Positions 49,035-58,619 are shown, counted from the first letter of the stretch. The stretch is DNA of 64,000 nt from Tessaracoccus flavus (GCF_001997295.1 NZ_CP019605.1:2108001-2172000); one strand, 5' to 3'. Notes: generated by a model not told the origin, from the letters alone. Made by a program: numbers and translations.

Positions 49035-50933
49035 TCAGGCGTTCTGCCACTGCGGAGCGTTCCAGGAAATACCATCCTGGGTGGCCGTGCCGCGAACGTT
49101 CTTCAGGTTCGAGTCGTAGGCCATGATGTCCGGGTGGGCAAACACCGGGATGCCGTACAGCGTGTCCCAGAGCAGCTTCTCGATTTCCTTGGTGGCCTCG
49201 AGCTGGACGGACTCGTCGAGCGTCGTGGCCAGCTTCTCCCAGGCCGCGTCGACCTCGGCGTTGGAGTACTCGCCGTAGTTCTGCGGCCGGCCGGAAGCGT
49301 AGATGTTCTGGCCGGAGGCGATCTGGCCGGAGCCAGCCCACGCGAACAGAGCAACCTCGTAGTCACCGTTGGGGAGCTCGACGCCGAAGAAGTCAGCCGA
49401 GTTGGCATCGATCACGTTGAAGCCGGCGTCCTTGCAGGAGGCGGCGATCGCGGCGACGATGTCGGTGCGGCGCTGGTTACCGGAGCGGTAGCCGACGCGA
49501 ACATCGATCGGGGTGGCGATGCCGGACTCTGCGATGAGAGCCTTGGCCTTCTCGATGTCGACCGTGTCGTACTCACCGTTGTAGGCCGCGTCGACGACCT
49601 CCTGGTAGGTGTCCTGGAAGGGGAACACCTCGCGGGCGTTCATGATGACAGCGTCGGGGTTGATCGGCTTGATCAGCTGATCGACGATCTGCTGGCGAGG
49701 CACGCAGTAGGCGAAGGCCTGCCGCAGCGCGAGGCCGCCCTGAGCGTCCGAGAAGACGTTGGACTCACGGAAGTTGAAGTCCAGGTGCTCCCAGGTCAGC
49801 GACGAGGCGGACTCAACGGTGACAGCGTCACCGATGGCCTCGAGCTGGCCGACGAGGTCGACGGTGCCCTGCGGCTCGATGGCCTGGACGTCACCGTTCT
49901 GGAGCGCCTGCACCTGGCCGGCGTCCTCGATGAAGCGGAAGACGAGGTTGCGGGTGCCCGCGGGGGTGCCCCAGTAGTTCTCGTTCGCCTCGAGGGTGAT
50001 CGACTGGCCAGCGGACCAGCCGCCTTCCTTCAGCTTGTACGGGCCGGAGGAGGGGACGTCGGCCATGTCGGCCGGCAGCTCGCCCGGGTTGTACATCCAG
50101 CCGTTGTTCCAGAAATCGGCGGCCGACGTGATGGTCTCGGCGTCGCGGTCGAGCACGGCCTGGGCGAGAGCGTCGGGCTCAATGCCGGCCTTGTTCGCCA
50201 CGACGTGAGCCGGGAGAGCCGAGCCGACGATCAGCTTGTAGTCCGGGTAGGGATCGGAGTAGGTGACGGTGAACTCCTTGGAGCCGACCTCGCCCTGCGG
50301 GCCTTCGGGCACGTACTGCGCGAAGGAGCTGGACACGTGGTCGAAGACCGGCGTGGCGTCGGGGTTCTCGCCGCTGGCGTAGCCGGGGACGAGGAACTCG
50401 GGGTTCTGCGCTGCCCAGTCGAGCAGGTAGTCGTTGATGGTCACCGGGGTGCCGTCCGACCAGACCGCCTCGTCGGAGATCGTGTACTTGATCTCCAGCG
50501 GATCCTCCGAGACGACCTCGTAGGTGCCGAACTCGGTGTTGTCACAGATCGTGCCGTCGGTACCGAAGTACACGAAGCTGGAGAACATGTGCGCCGCAAC
50601 GGCGGAGTTGTAGGTCGAGTACGTCTTGGACGTGATCGAGTTGTAGCCACTCCAGTCGCCGGGGCCGGCCGTGTAGCGGACGTCACCGTCCTGCGTCTCG
50701 GTGATGCCGACGTCCTGCAGACAGGCCTCCGGGTTGCCAGCAGCGCTGCCTCCGGTGCTCGTCTCGGTCGCCGTGGCCGTCGCTTCGGCCGAGGTGGTCT
50801 CGGTCGTGGCGGTGGTCTCAGTGCCACCGGCGGTGGTGGTGGGATCGGTGGGCTCTGCGCTCGTGCAGGCGCCCAGCAACAGCGCACCGCTCAGCACAAC
50901 GCCGAGGGTTGCTGTCGTTCCTCTGAACTTCAT
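49035..50933 (-). CDS. Oligopeptide ABC transporter substrate-binding lipoprotein
   Basis: A family 5 extracellular solute-binding protein, 632 residues. ATG 50933 has AAGGAGAA just upstream; the longer frame is not used. The lipobox LLLGAC places the lipid Cys at 23 (MKFRGTTATLGVVLSGALL before it), followed by a Thr-rich linker. Binding-protein features include VEVKYTISDEAVWSDGTPVT-like sequence (about residues 157-173) and LRQAFAYCVPRQQIVDQL. It delivers peptides to the permease encoded downstream. The ligand is not predictable. Confidence 0.9.
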   Translation of the reverse strand: MKFRGTTATLGVVLSGALLLGACTSAEPTDPTTTAGGTETTATTETTSAEATATATETSTGGSAAGNPEACLQDVGITETQDGDVRYTAGPGDWSGYNSITSKTYSTYNSAVAAHMFSSFVYFGTDGTICDNTEFGTYEVVSEDPLEIKYTISDEAVWSDGTPVTINDYLLDWAAQNPEFLVPGYASGENPDATPVFDHVSSSFAQYVPEGPQGEVGSKEFTVTYSDPYPDYKLIVGSALPAHVVANKAGIEPDALAQAVLDRDAETITSAADFWNNGWMYNPGELPADMADVPSSGPYKLKEGGWSAGQSITLEANENYWGTPAGTRNLVFRFIEDAGQVQALQNGDVQAIEPQGTVDLVGQLEAIGDAVTVESASSLTWEHLDFNFRESNVFSDAQGGLALRQAFAYCVPRQQIVDQLIKPINPDAVIMNAREVFPFQDTYQEVVDAAYNGEYDTVDIEKAKALIAESGIATPIDVRVGYRSGNQRRTDIVAAIAASCKDAGFNVIDANSADFFGVELPNGDYEVALFAWAGSGQIASGQNIYASGRPQNYGEYSNAEVDAAWEKLATTLDESVQLEATKEIEKLLWDTLYGIPVFAHPDIMAYDSNLKNVRGTATQDGISWNAPQWQNA

Positions 50934-51125
50934 TCTTTCTCCTTGTCGTGGACCGACGAAAAAGGGACCCGGGTTGGGCCAACGTGGTCTGGACCATAGC
51001 GAGAGATCGTTCAAATCGGGAAGGGGTGTCCACGGTTTTTGCCAGATCGTTACCTAGTTGTGTCCTTTCGGCACCCGTGGGACCTCCTTCGGCGTAATTC
51101 CGGACGATGTGGACCCTTTGTCCGG

Positions 51126-52187
51126 TCAGACGAGAACGGTGCTGACCGGGAGCCCGGAATGGGCCGAGATGCCCATGCCCGATGGCGGCAGCCCGGCCCG
51201 GATGACCTCGGCGCCGACGGCCGCGATCATCGCTCCGTTGTCTGTGCAGAGCGCCGGGCGCGGCCGCCTGACAGCAATGCCGGCATCCGTGGCCCTCTGC
51301 TCCAGCAGCGTCCGCAGCCTCGAGTTGGCGGCCACGCCGCCCCCGAGCAGAATCGTGTCCACCCCGTAATGCTGGGCGGCGTCGATCGTCTTGGCGGTGA
51401 GGACGTCGCAAACCGCCTCCTGGAAGGAGGCCGCGACATCAGGCACCGGGACGTCGAGACCGTCCAGGCGGCGCTGTTCGACCCACCGGGCCACGGCTGT
51501 CTTCAACCCCGAGAAGGAGAAGTCGAACCGGTGCTTCTCCAGGTCATGGCGGGCGGTGAGTCCGCGCGGGAAACGGATGGCCGTGGGGTCGCCCTCCTGG
51601 GCGGCGCGGTCGATGACGGGGCCGCCGGGGTACGAGAGCCCCAGGATCCTGGCCACCTTGTCGTAGGCCTCCCCCGCAGCGTCGTCGATGGTCGTGCCGA
51701 CCTCGGTGATCTTCGTTGCGATGTCCTCGACGTGGAGCAGCTGCGTGTGCCCGCCGGAGACCAGCAGCGCCAACGACGGCGTGGGGAGCGGTCCATGGTC
51801 CAGCAGATCCACGGCGACGTGACCCACGAGGTGGTTGACGCCGTAGAGGGGTTTGCCGAGGTAGGCAGCCAGCGCCTTGGCCGACGCGACCCCCACGACG
51901 AGCGCGCCCATCAGACCGGGGCCGGCCGTCACGGCGATGCCGTCGAGATCCGCCAGATCGATGCCGGCGGTGTCCGCAGCCCGCTCGAGGGTCGGGATCA
52001 GGGCGGACAGGTGGGCGCGGCTCGCCACCTCCGGTACGACGCCCCCGAACCGGACGTGGAGGTCCACAGAGCTGGCCACCTCGTTGGCCAACAGGGTATG
52101 GCCGCGGACGATGCCGACCCCGGTCTCGTCGCAGGACGACTCCAGTCCGAGCACGAGCGGTCCGGACGGCGAGAGTGCTTCAGTCAT
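51126..52187 (-). CDS. tsaD: tRNA N6-adenosine threonylcarbamoyltransferase
   Basis: TsaD transfers threonylcarbamoyl to A37 of ANN-reading tRNAs (t6A). ATG 52187 gives 353 residues beginning [25 protein letters not shown]. The ASKHA metal motif [12 protein letters not shown] (H-x3-H), [28 protein letters not shown] sequence and [12 protein letters not shown] are all present. It overlaps the end of rimI by eight bases. Last gene of the cluster tsaE-tsaB-rimI-tsaD. Confidence 0.96.
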   Translation of the reverse strand: MTEALSPSGPLVLGLESSCDETGVGIVRGHTLLANEVASSVDLHVRFGGVVPEVASRAHLSALIPTLERAADTAGIDLADLDGIAVTAGPGLMGALVVGVASAKALAAYLGKPLYGVNHLVGHVAVDLLDHGPLPTPSLALLVSGGHTQLLHVEDIATKITEVGTTIDDAAGEAYDKVARILGLSYPGGPVIDRAAQEGDPTAIRFPRGLTARHDLEKHRFDFSFSGLKTAVARWVEQRRLDGLDVPVPDVAASFQEAVCDVLTAKTIDAAQHYGVDTILLGGGVAANSRLRTLLEQRATDAGIAVRRPRPALCTDNGAMIAAVGAEVIRAGLPPSGMGISAHSGLPVSTVLV

Positions 52188-52665
52188 CGGTGTCCTCCAT
52201 CTCCCACATGCCGACCGAGTCGGCATCGACGCCGACGAGCGGACGTTCCATGATCAGGGCGTGCGCCCCAGGGCCGTAATAGTGGTCGCGCTGCGCGACC
52301 CGCCGGAACCCGTAGCCGTAGTACAGGGCAACGGCTGCGTCGTTCGAGTGCTCGACCTCCAGCATCATGCGGGAAGCTCCCTGGGCGATCGCCCACTGCA
52401 TCCCGGCGACGAGCATGACGCGGGCGAAACCCATCCTGCGCTGGGCGGAGTCCACGACGATGCGATGAAGGTCCGCGACGTCGTCGACCAACTGGAAACA
52501 CGCCACGCCGACCGTGCCGCCCTCGCGTTGGCGCGCGATCAGCACGAGACGGCCACCTCCAGTGAGCTCGGCGATCCAGGACTCCTCCGACCAGCGGACG
52601 TCGAAGTGGGTCTCCAGCGCCATGATGTCGTCAAGGTCCGCGACGCCCGCTACCTCGACGATCAC
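52180..52665 (-). CDS. rimI: Ribosomal protein S18-alanine N-acetyltransferase-like GNAT protein
   Basis: A GNAT acetyltransferase of 161 residues when started at GTG 52665, whose GTGA overlaps the tsaB stop by four bases. The acetyl-CoA loop is [14 protein letters not shown] (the usual Q/R-x-x-G-x-G/A is slightly altered to RRMGFA), followed by [24 protein letters not shown], the RimI signature. Placement between tsaB and tsaD is the standard actinobacterial order. Confidence 0.9.
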   Translation of the reverse strand: MIVEVAGVADLDDIMALETHFDVRWSEESWIAELTGGGRLVLIARQREGGTVGVACFQLVDDVADLHRIVVDSAQRRMGFARVMLVAGMQWAIAQGASRMMLEVEHSNDAAVALYYGYGFRRVAQRDHYYGPGAHALIMERPLVGVDADSVGMWEMEDTDD

Positions 52666-53309
52666 CGGGCCGCCCGCAGTCTCGGCAGAGCGGACTTCGG
52701 TTTGCCAGGCACTGTCGCGTCGGGCGCCCTCAGGTAGTAGGGCTCGTCGCCCGCGGGCGCCATCCGTCGCCACGACGTGGCCAGGACGGCCGGGTCGAGG
52801 GTCGAGGGGCCGTCGGTGCGCAGGAGGTGTCGGTAGAGCTCGGGGATCTCTCCGGCGACCGGAAGATCCGGTAACTGATCAGGGGCTGACACCTGCGGCT
52901 CCCCGACGCGCGAACCGTCGGACCGGTACCTGGCCCAGTACAGCTCCTTCCGGCGGGCGTCCGCCGCCACCACGAACTCGTCCGGGGCACCCTCGTCCGA
53001 CCACTGCCGGGCGACGACATCGAGGGAGCAGACGCCGTGCGGTTCGGTGCCTGCCAGGTGCGCCAGCGTCCAGGCCGTGGCCACGCCGACGCGCAGGCCC
53101 GTGAACGGGCCCGGGCCCATGCCCACCGCGAATTCGTCGACCTCCCGCAGGGCGATGCCGGCCTCCGCACAGGCGGCGAGCACCGACGGCATCAGCGCTT
53201 CGGCGTGGGCGCGGGTGTCGTCAACCACCACGCTCGCTGCCGCGACCCCATCTCCAGCCAGCCCGACGGCGACGAAGTGGCTCGTGTCGATGGCGAGGGT
53301 CCACGTCAT
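52662..53309 (-). CDS. tsaB: tRNA threonylcarbamoyladenosine biosynthesis protein TsaB
   Basis: TsaB is the inactive ASKHA partner that supports TsaD. The 215 residues begin MTWTLAIDTSHFVAVGL and include GMGPGPFTGLRVGVATAWTL, the strict family motif, and VVAADARRKELYWARY. The start overlaps the GNAT-TsaE gene by four bases. It is shorter in metal-binding residues than TsaD, as expected. Confidence 0.95.
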   Translation of the reverse strand: MTWTLAIDTSHFVAVGLAGDGVAAASVVVDDTRAHAEALMPSVLAACAEAGIALREVDEFAVGMGPGPFTGLRVGVATAWTLAHLAGTEPHGVCSLDVVARQWSDEGAPDEFVVAADARRKELYWARYRSDGSRVGEPQVSAPDQLPDLPVAGEIPELYRHLLRTDGPSTLDPAVLATSWRRMAPAGDEPYYLRAPDATVPGKPKSALPRLRAAR

Positions 53310-54220
53310 GCTTGCTCCCGCAGGTTGTCAAGGGCTCCGGCCCAGCGGGGCCCGATCCCGGTGAGATACACGGTGCGGGTGTCGCCCGCCTGCCCGCGCA
53401 CGATGTCGATCTCGAGCCGGTCGTCGGCCAGCCACTCCGCCAGCCCGCTGCCCCATTCGACGATGGTCACCGACTGCGCGAGGGTCTCGTCGAGGTCGAT
53501 GTCCGCCAGCTCCGAGGCGTCGCCGAGCCGGTAGGCGTCCACGTGAACGAGATCCGGGCCGCCACCCAGGCTGGCGTGCACCCTCGACAGGACGAAGGTC
53601 GGCGAGGTCACCGGACCCGCCACACCGAGGCCCTCGCCGATGCCCTGCGTGAGGGTGGTCTTGCCCGCGCCGAGGTCGCCGGTGGCGACGATGAGGTCGC
53701 CCTTGCGCAGGATGCGGGAGAGGCGTCGGCCGAGGTCCAGCATGTCGTCGGCGGTGGGTACATCGCGGATGACCGGCAGGTCCCGGCCCATGCGGACCCC
53801 GTGCGGCGCCGGTCCTAGGACGACGAACCCGTGGTCGCGCCACCACTCGATCAGCTCGGGAAACTCCTCGCGCGCGAAGAGCTCGGCACGTCGGGCGCCC
53901 AGGTCGGCCGCCAGCGTCAGGGCTCCACCGACCAGCGCTCGCGCTACGCCGTGGCCCGACACCTCCGGCACCACCGAGACGCGCCTCAGCGTCGCCACGG
54001 CGCCGGAGATGTCGATGAGCAGGCCCGCGACGATGACGCCGCCCAGTTCAGCGACGACGCCGACGCCGGCGTCGAGCGCGCGCTCGATGTCGGGCAGGTC
54101 GTCGGCGAGCGCCTCTGCCGGCGGATCAACGCGCCTGCGCGCCGAAAAGGCCGCACGGATGACGCGCAGCAGTTCGGGGGCGTCTGACCTGTCGGCGACG
54201 CGGAGTGTGGGTTCTTCCAT
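53306..54220 (-). CDS. tsaE: GNAT acetyltransferase fused to TsaE ATPase
   Basis: From ATG 54220 the protein has 304 residues. Residues about 1-145 form a GNAT domain (LRVADRSDAPELLRVIRAAF, LRRVSVVPEVSGHGVARALV as the acetyl-CoA site, WWRDHGFVVL). Residues about 155-300 form TsaE: Walker A GDLGAGKTTLTQGIGEGLG, SPTFVLSRVH, VHVDAYRLGD and VEWGSGLAEWL. TsaE is the ATPase needed for the t6A pathway with TsaB and TsaD downstream. The longer frame to 54379 runs into the repeat element and is rejected. TAGGAT at 54232-54237 may be its -10 box. Confidence 0.9.
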   Translation of the reverse strand: MEEPTLRVADRSDAPELLRVIRAAFSARRRVDPPAEALADDLPDIERALDAGVGVVAELGGVIVAGLLIDISGAVATLRRVSVVPEVSGHGVARALVGGALTLAADLGARRAELFAREEFPELIEWWRDHGFVVLGPAPHGVRMGRDLPVIRDVPTADDMLDLGRRLSRILRKGDLIVATGDLGAGKTTLTQGIGEGLGVAGPVTSPTFVLSRVHASLGGGPDLVHVDAYRLGDASELADIDLDETLAQSVTIVEWGSGLAEWLADDRLEIDIVRGQAGDTRTVYLTGIGPRWAGALDNLREQA

Positions 54221-54332
54221 GGCAGCGGCCAATCCTACGCTGTCGCTATCGAGAATGGGGAACGGCAGCCGCTGGCCCCGAAGGCTTGTCGTGTGCCTCG
54301 CCGCGGTCCAGGGAAACGACGGGGACGCCCCG

Positions 54333-54595
54333 ACGCCAACCGGGAGCGCGAAACGCCAACCGACCGACCGCAACGCCAACCGTCACACCGGGACCCCCGC
54401 GAAAACCAGCGACGCCCGCGATATTTCGCGGGCGTCGCTGAGTCTCGTCGGCACACAGCCTTGACGATTGGCGTTGTCGGCAGACGGTTCGCGTTTCCAC
54501 CTACCCGCTGGCGTTGCCCTGGATCAGTTGGCGTTCAACGACAGTTCGTTGGCGTGTCCTGATCCTCGTTGGCGTTCGGGCCTTTCGGTTGGCGA
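54333..54595. repeat. Palindromic 20-bp-pitch word array with central hairpin, copy B
   Basis: This fills most of the 409-base gap 54221-54629. Left arm: ACGCCAAC at 54333, 54353 and 54373, and ACCCCCGC at 54393. Centre: a perfect 14-bp stem (AGCGACGCCCGCGA at 54408-54421, loop TATT, complement at 54426-54439). Right arm: GTCGGCAC 54447, ATTGGCGT 54467, GTTCGCGT 54487, GCTGGCGT 54507, GTTGGCGT 54527, 54548 and 54568, and GTTGGCGA 54588. The pitch is 20 bp except one step of 21. The first four units on each side are mirror positions about 54423.5. The order of parts and the closing GCGA match copy A. The right arm is longer, with eight units. Function unknown. Confidence 0.85.
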
Positions 54596-54629
54596 CGGAC
54601 GGGCCGGCCAACTCGGAGGGCACCTGGCC

Positions 54630-56669
54630 TCAGTAGCGGCGGTCCCTGCGGTCGCGACCGCCACCGCGGAAGGGACGCTTGCCACGGTTGCCGTCGGGAC
54701 GACGACGTGCCTGCTGCTTGGGCGCGATGAGCGCGAGGTAGTCCGACTCCGCGATTTCGACACCGGAGGTGGGGCGGGCACCGGTGGCCTCACGCAGCTC
54801 TTCGCTTCCCGGCTCGACCTCGAGGGCGTGGGTCTTGACCCCCGCCTGGCCGAGCAGCCGCTGGGTCATCTTCCGCTGGTGCGGCAGCACGACCGTGGCA
54901 ACAACACCCTCGTGTCCGGCGCGCGCGGTGCGGCCGGCACGGTGGAGGTAGTCCTTGGAGTCGCGCGGCGGGTCCACCTGCAGCACGAGGGTGACATCGT
55001 CGACGTGAATGCCGCGGGCAGCCACATCGGTGGCCACCAGCACCGGCACGGTCCCCTCACGGAACGCCGCGAGGATCCGGGCGCGCGCCCCCTGGGTGAG
55101 GCCACCATGAAGTGAGCCAGCCATGACGCCGGCCTCGCGGAGTTGCCCGGCGATGCGGTCGGTGCCCATCTGAGTCCGGGCGAAGAGCACGGTGCGGCCG
55201 TCGCGGTTGGCGATCTCGGCCGTCACCTGGTTCTTGTGGTGCGGGCGCACGAGGAGCGGTCGGTGATGCATGGTCGTGACCGACGCTTGGCTCGAGTCGA
55301 CCTCGTGGGTGACGGCGTCGTTGAGGTACACGCGCACAAGGGAGTCGACCGCTCCGTCCAGAGTGGCGGAGAACAGCAGGCGCTGACCTCCCTCGGGGGT
55401 GGCGTCCAACAGGGTCCGCACGTCCTTGGTGAAGCCCAGGTCGGCCATGTGGTCGGCCTCGTCGAGCACCGTCACTTGCACCTGGCTGAGGTCGGCGGCG
55501 CCCTGCTCCATGAGGTCGATCATGCGGCCCGGGGTGGCGACGACGATGTCGACGCCGCGCTCGAAGGCCTTGAGTTGGGGCCCGTAGGACATGCCGCCGG
55601 CGATGAGCGTGAGGTGCAGGCCGAGCGCAGACGCGAGCGGGGACAGCACGTCGGCGATCTGAAGCGCCAGCTCGCGCGTCGGGGTGAGAATCATTGCGCG
55701 GGGGCTGCCCACGGGGCTGCCCTCGGCGAGGCGCGTGAGGAGCGGCAGTCCGAAGGCGAGGGTCTTGCCCGACCCGGTGCGCCCACGGCCGAGCACGTCG
55801 CGGCCCTTGATGGCGTCGCCGATCGTGGCCGCCTGGATCGGGAACGGTTCGGTGATCCCCTGCGTGGCCAGGACCCGCACGAGCGGCTCGGCGACGCCGA
55901 GCTCCAGGAAGCCCGAGGCGATGTCGCCCTCGGCTCCCTCAACGGTGGTGGCCGACCAGCTCATCTGGTCACTGCCGTCCTCGTCCCACGCGCTCGAACG
56001 CTCTTCGCGGTCCGGACGGCGATCGTCGCGGTCGAAGCGCGGCCGACGGTCGTCCCGGTCGAAGGGGCGACGACGTTCCTCGTGACCACGCGGTTCGCTC
56101 GGCCAGCGCGAATCGAAGCGCGGCTGCATGGAGCCGCGGCGGCTGTCGTCGCGTCGCTCTCCGTACTGGCTGGAGTGTCGCGGCCGCTCGTCGCGGGAGA
56201 AGCGATCGTCCCTGCGGGGACGGTCATCGCGGGAGAAACGGTCGTCGCGAGCCGGGCGATCATCGCGGGAGAAACGGTCGTCGCGGCGCGGACGATCATC
56301 GCGGGAGAAACGGTCGTCGCGGCGCGGACGATCATCACGGGAGAAACGGTCGTCGCGGCGCGGACGATCATCACGGGAGAAACGGTCGTCGCGGCGCGGA
56401 CGATCATCACGGGAGAAACGATCATCGCGACGCGGACGATCATCACGGTCCTGGGAGTAGGTCTTGCGGCGATCTTCGCCGGCACCGGCAGCCGAGCGCG
56501 TGTCGTCACGACGCTCGGGGGCGGGGCGGTCGCCGAATTCGAGAGCGCGGCGCTGCTTGCGGTTGAGGGCGCCGCCGGTGGGAGCGGCACCGCCGCGTCG
56601 CTGGGGGGCGCGGCCCTTGGCGGCTCGCTGCTCGGGGGTCCAACGCTGCTTGGGGCGTGGTGAAGTCAT
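54630..56669 (-). CDS. DEAD-box ATP-dependent RNA helicase
   Basis: A 679-residue RhlE/DeaD-like helicase. All core motifs are visible: Q motif (GITEPFPIQAATI), I GRTGSGKT (about 296-303), PTRELALQ, VATPGRMIDL, VLDEADHMADLGF, LFSATLD, VATDVAARGIH and HRAGRTARAGHEG. The first 240 residues are charged and disordered, with seven tandem copies of the 12-residue unit DDRPRRDDRFSR (residues 76-159). The C-terminus is Arg/Gly-rich. It likely unwinds structured RNA in ribosome assembly or decay, possibly under cold or growth stress. A leader of about 115 bases follows a TAGACT -10 box. Confidence 0.93.
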   Translation of the reverse strand: MTSPRPKQRWTPEQRAAKGRAPQRRGGAAPTGGALNRKQRRALEFGDRPAPERRDDTRSAAGAGEDRRKTYSQDRDDRPRRDDRFSRDDRPRRDDRFSRDDRPRRDDRFSRDDRPRRDDRFSRDDRPRRDDRFSRDDRPARDDRFSRDDRPRRDDRFSRDERPRHSSQYGERRDDSRRGSMQPRFDSRWPSEPRGHEERRRPFDRDDRRPRFDRDDRRPDREERSSAWDEDGSDQMSWSATTVEGAEGDIASGFLELGVAEPLVRVLATQGITEPFPIQAATIGDAIKGRDVLGRGRTGSGKTLAFGLPLLTRLAEGSPVGSPRAMILTPTRELALQIADVLSPLASALGLHLTLIAGGMSYGPQLKAFERGVDIVVATPGRMIDLMEQGAADLSQVQVTVLDEADHMADLGFTKDVRTLLDATPEGGQRLLFSATLDGAVDSLVRVYLNDAVTHEVDSSQASVTTMHHRPLLVRPHHKNQVTAEIANRDGRTVLFARTQMGTDRIAGQLREAGVMAGSLHGGLTQGARARILAAFREGTVPVLVATDVAARGIHVDDVTLVLQVDPPRDSKDYLHRAGRTARAGHEGVVATVVLPHQRKMTQRLLGQAGVKTHALEVEPGSEELREATGARPTSGVEIAESDYLALIAPKQQARRRPDGNRGKRPFRGGGRDRRDRRY
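56193..56444. repeat. 36-bp in-frame tandem repeat in the helicase gene
   Basis: Seven units of 36 bases encode D-D-R-P-R-R-D-D-R-F-S-R, one with A for R. Copies are nearly identical at DNA level, which points to recent expansion by slippage or unequal exchange. Confidence 0.9.
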
Positions 56670-56799
56670 GAAAGAGGTGTCCTCTGCGGGGTCTAGTAGG
56701 CCCGGGATTACGGGCCGGTGGGCCCCAGATTCGGGGCACTCGAACGCCCGCTCATGTCACATTACGGCTATGGCCGCCTTACCGGGCCCGTTAAGTCTA
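56670..56799 (-). promoter_or_regulatory. Promoter and structured leader of the DEAD-box helicase gene
   Basis: On the minus strand TAGACT (56799-56794) fits a -10 box. The implied leader of roughly 115 bases holds two small hairpins: GGCCCG/CGGGCC at 56699-56716 and GCCCC/GGGGC at 56722-56737. This fits leader-based autoregulation as known for some RNA helicases, but that is inference. Confidence 0.5.
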
Positions 56800-56939
56800 C
56801 GCTGTGGGGCCGGAATTACCGAACCGGGCGCGGGTCGCCGTGCCGATTACGCCCCCGACAAGCCCGTTTGTTCCTGTCCGTTCACGTGCCGTTCCCCTTG
56901 AGACACCGATCCCGTCACCTCGTCGCGTAGAATGCACCT

Positions 56940-58076
56940 GTGCGAGTAGCCATCATTGCGGAGTCATTCCTCCCCCAGATCAACGGTGTGACCAACTCCG
57001 TGCTCCGTATCCTGGAGCACCTCGCCGCCCGTGGACACGAGGCCCTCGTCATCGCCCCCTCCGACGGGGGGCGCACGCCCGAGAGCTATGCGGGGTTCCC
57101 AGTCGAGGCCGTCCCGTCCATCGGTCTGCCCGGGTATGGAGCGGTCCGGGTCGCCACCACGACGGGTTTCCACGTGAGCAGGCTCCTTGCCCAGTTCGCC
57201 CCCGACGTCGTGCACCTCGCGGCGCCCTTCTCGCTCGGATACAAGGCGGCCTCCGTGGCAACCCGCCTGAACCTGCCGATCGTGGCGATCTACCAGACCG
57301 AGGTCCCCACCTACGCCACCCGCTACGGGTTCCCGCAGCTCGAGCCGGTCCTGTGGCACCAGGTGCGCCAGGTGCATTCGCTCGCGTCGCTGAACTTCGC
57401 GCCCTCAACCTTCGCCAGAGACCAACTCGTCGCGCAAGGCATCCCCCGCGTCGGGGTGTGGGGCCGCGGCGTCGACTCGGTGCGTTTCCACCCCGCCAAA
57501 CGCAGCCAGGACCTTCGCCGTCAGCTCGCCCCGAACGGGGAACGGCTGATCGGCTTCATGGGGCGGCTTGCCACCGAGAAGAGGGTCGAAGACCTCGCCG
57601 CTGTCGCGGACGTGCCTGGCACGCGGCTCGTCATCATCGGAGACGGGCCTCTGCGCGGGCACCTCGAGGCCTCAATGCCCTCCGCTGCCTTCCTCGGCCA
57701 GCTGACAGGCGAGGATCTTGCTGTCGCGCTGGCGAGCCTCGACCTCTTCGTCCACCCCGGCGAGCTGGAAACGTTCTGTCAGGCGATCCAGGAGGCCAAG
57801 GCGTCGGGACTCCCGGTCATCGCTCCCCGCCGCGGTGGACCCATCGACCTCATCGACCAGTCGCGCACCGGATGGCTCTATGAGCCGGGGAACCTCGATG
57901 AGCTCCGCTCGCACACCGCGGATCTCATCGGCGACGACGCGAAGCGCCGGGCCTTCGGTGACGCGGCCCGCGACTCGATCCTGGACCGCACGTGGGCGCG
58001 GCTCTGCGACGAGTTGGTCGGGCACTACGAGAAGGCGATCAGGATGGCCGTGCGCGGACCCGAGGTCGCGGCGTAG
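56940..58076 (+). CDS. GT4 family glycosyltransferase (MgtA-like mannosyltransferase)
   Basis: A GT-B fold glycosyltransferase of 378 residues, beginning [20 protein letters not shown], the pattern of actinobacterial GDP-mannose-dependent alpha-mannosyltransferases of the MgtA/PimB group. The donor-site features are [17 protein letters not shown] and the E-x7-E type motif [17 protein letters not shown]. It probably adds mannose to a lipid anchor of the envelope; the acceptor is not determined. The GTG at 56940 has TAGAAT exactly six bases upstream, so the mRNA is probably leaderless. Confidence 0.88.
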   Translation: MRVAIIAESFLPQINGVTNSVLRILEHLAARGHEALVIAPSDGGRTPESYAGFPVEAVPSIGLPGYGAVRVATTTGFHVSRLLAQFAPDVVHLAAPFSLGYKAASVATRLNLPIVAIYQTEVPTYATRYGFPQLEPVLWHQVRQVHSLASLNFAPSTFARDQLVAQGIPRVGVWGRGVDSVRFHPAKRSQDLRRQLAPNGERLIGFMGRLATEKRVEDLAAVADVPGTRLVIIGDGPLRGHLEASMPSAAFLGQLTGEDLAVALASLDLFVHPGELETFCQAIQEAKASGLPVIAPRRGGPIDLIDQSRTGWLYEPGNLDELRSHTADLIGDDAKRRAFGDAARDSILDRTWARLCDELVGHYEKAIRMAVRGPEVAA

Positions 58077-58083
58077 TCCAGCC

Positions 58084-58581
58084 TCAGCCGTCAGCCTCGT
58101 GGGTGTGGTACGTGTCCTGCTCTTCGGTGAACTGCTTGACCGGCGCGACGATCTCGATGCTCTGGCCATCGTCAAGGGTGAGGGTGCACTCCACCTCCTC
58201 GCTGCCGGCCGGCAGCTCGCGGGTGAGACCCATCAACATGATGTGCGGGCCGCCGGGAGCGAGATGCTCGTGCTTACCCGCCGGGATGGGCAAGCCCCCC
58301 TCGGCCTCCTTCATGACCATCTCGCCGTCGACCTTCTCCATGACGTGGAGCTCGACCTTCTGGGCGACGTCGCCGCAGTCTGCCTTGACCAGCACGCGGT
58401 CCTCCTCGGACGGGTTGGTGAGGCTGACGAAGACGGCGGTCATCTCGGGACGCTCGGCACCGTCGGTGGTTCGCACCCAGGGATCGGCGGCCAGGACCTG
58501 GGGTGCTGCGGGCTCTGCGGCGGCGGAGCAGCCGACCACTGCGGCGAGAAACAGGGCGGCGGGGGCAAACTTCCACTTCAC
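58084..58581 (-). CDS. PCu(A)C-type copper chaperone lipoprotein
   Basis: A 165-residue periplasm-facing copper chaperone (DUF461). Lipobox AAVVGCS sets the lipid Cys at 18. The metal motif H-M-x10-M-x21-H-x-M is well represented by HVMEKVDGEMVMKE and HEHLAPGGPHIMLMGL. The C-terminus is rich in Glu and His (TYHTHEAD). Such proteins deliver copper to cytochrome oxidase. It diverges from the Dyp peroxidase gene across a short region with a GGGGTACCCC palindrome. Confidence 0.9.
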   Translation of the reverse strand: MKWKFAPAALFLAAVVGCSAAAEPAAPQVLAADPWVRTTDGAERPEMTAVFVSLTNPSEEDRVLVKADCGDVAQKVELHVMEKVDGEMVMKEAEGGLPIPAGKHEHLAPGGPHIMLMGLTRELPAGSEEVECTLTLDDGQSIEIVAPVKQFTEEQDTYHTHEADG

Positions 58582-58601
58582 ACGTGCAGCATAGCGCTTG
58601 A

Positions 58602-58619
58602 TACCCAGGGGGGTACCCC
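58602..58619. promoter_or_regulatory. Candidate metal-regulator operator between the copper chaperone and peroxidase genes
   Basis: TACCC-AGGG-GGGTA (58602-58615) and the perfect palindrome GGGGTACCCC (58610-58619) overlap. G/C-block palindromes of this kind resemble CsoR-type copper operators. The copper chaperone next door makes this plausible but unproven. Confidence 0.4.
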
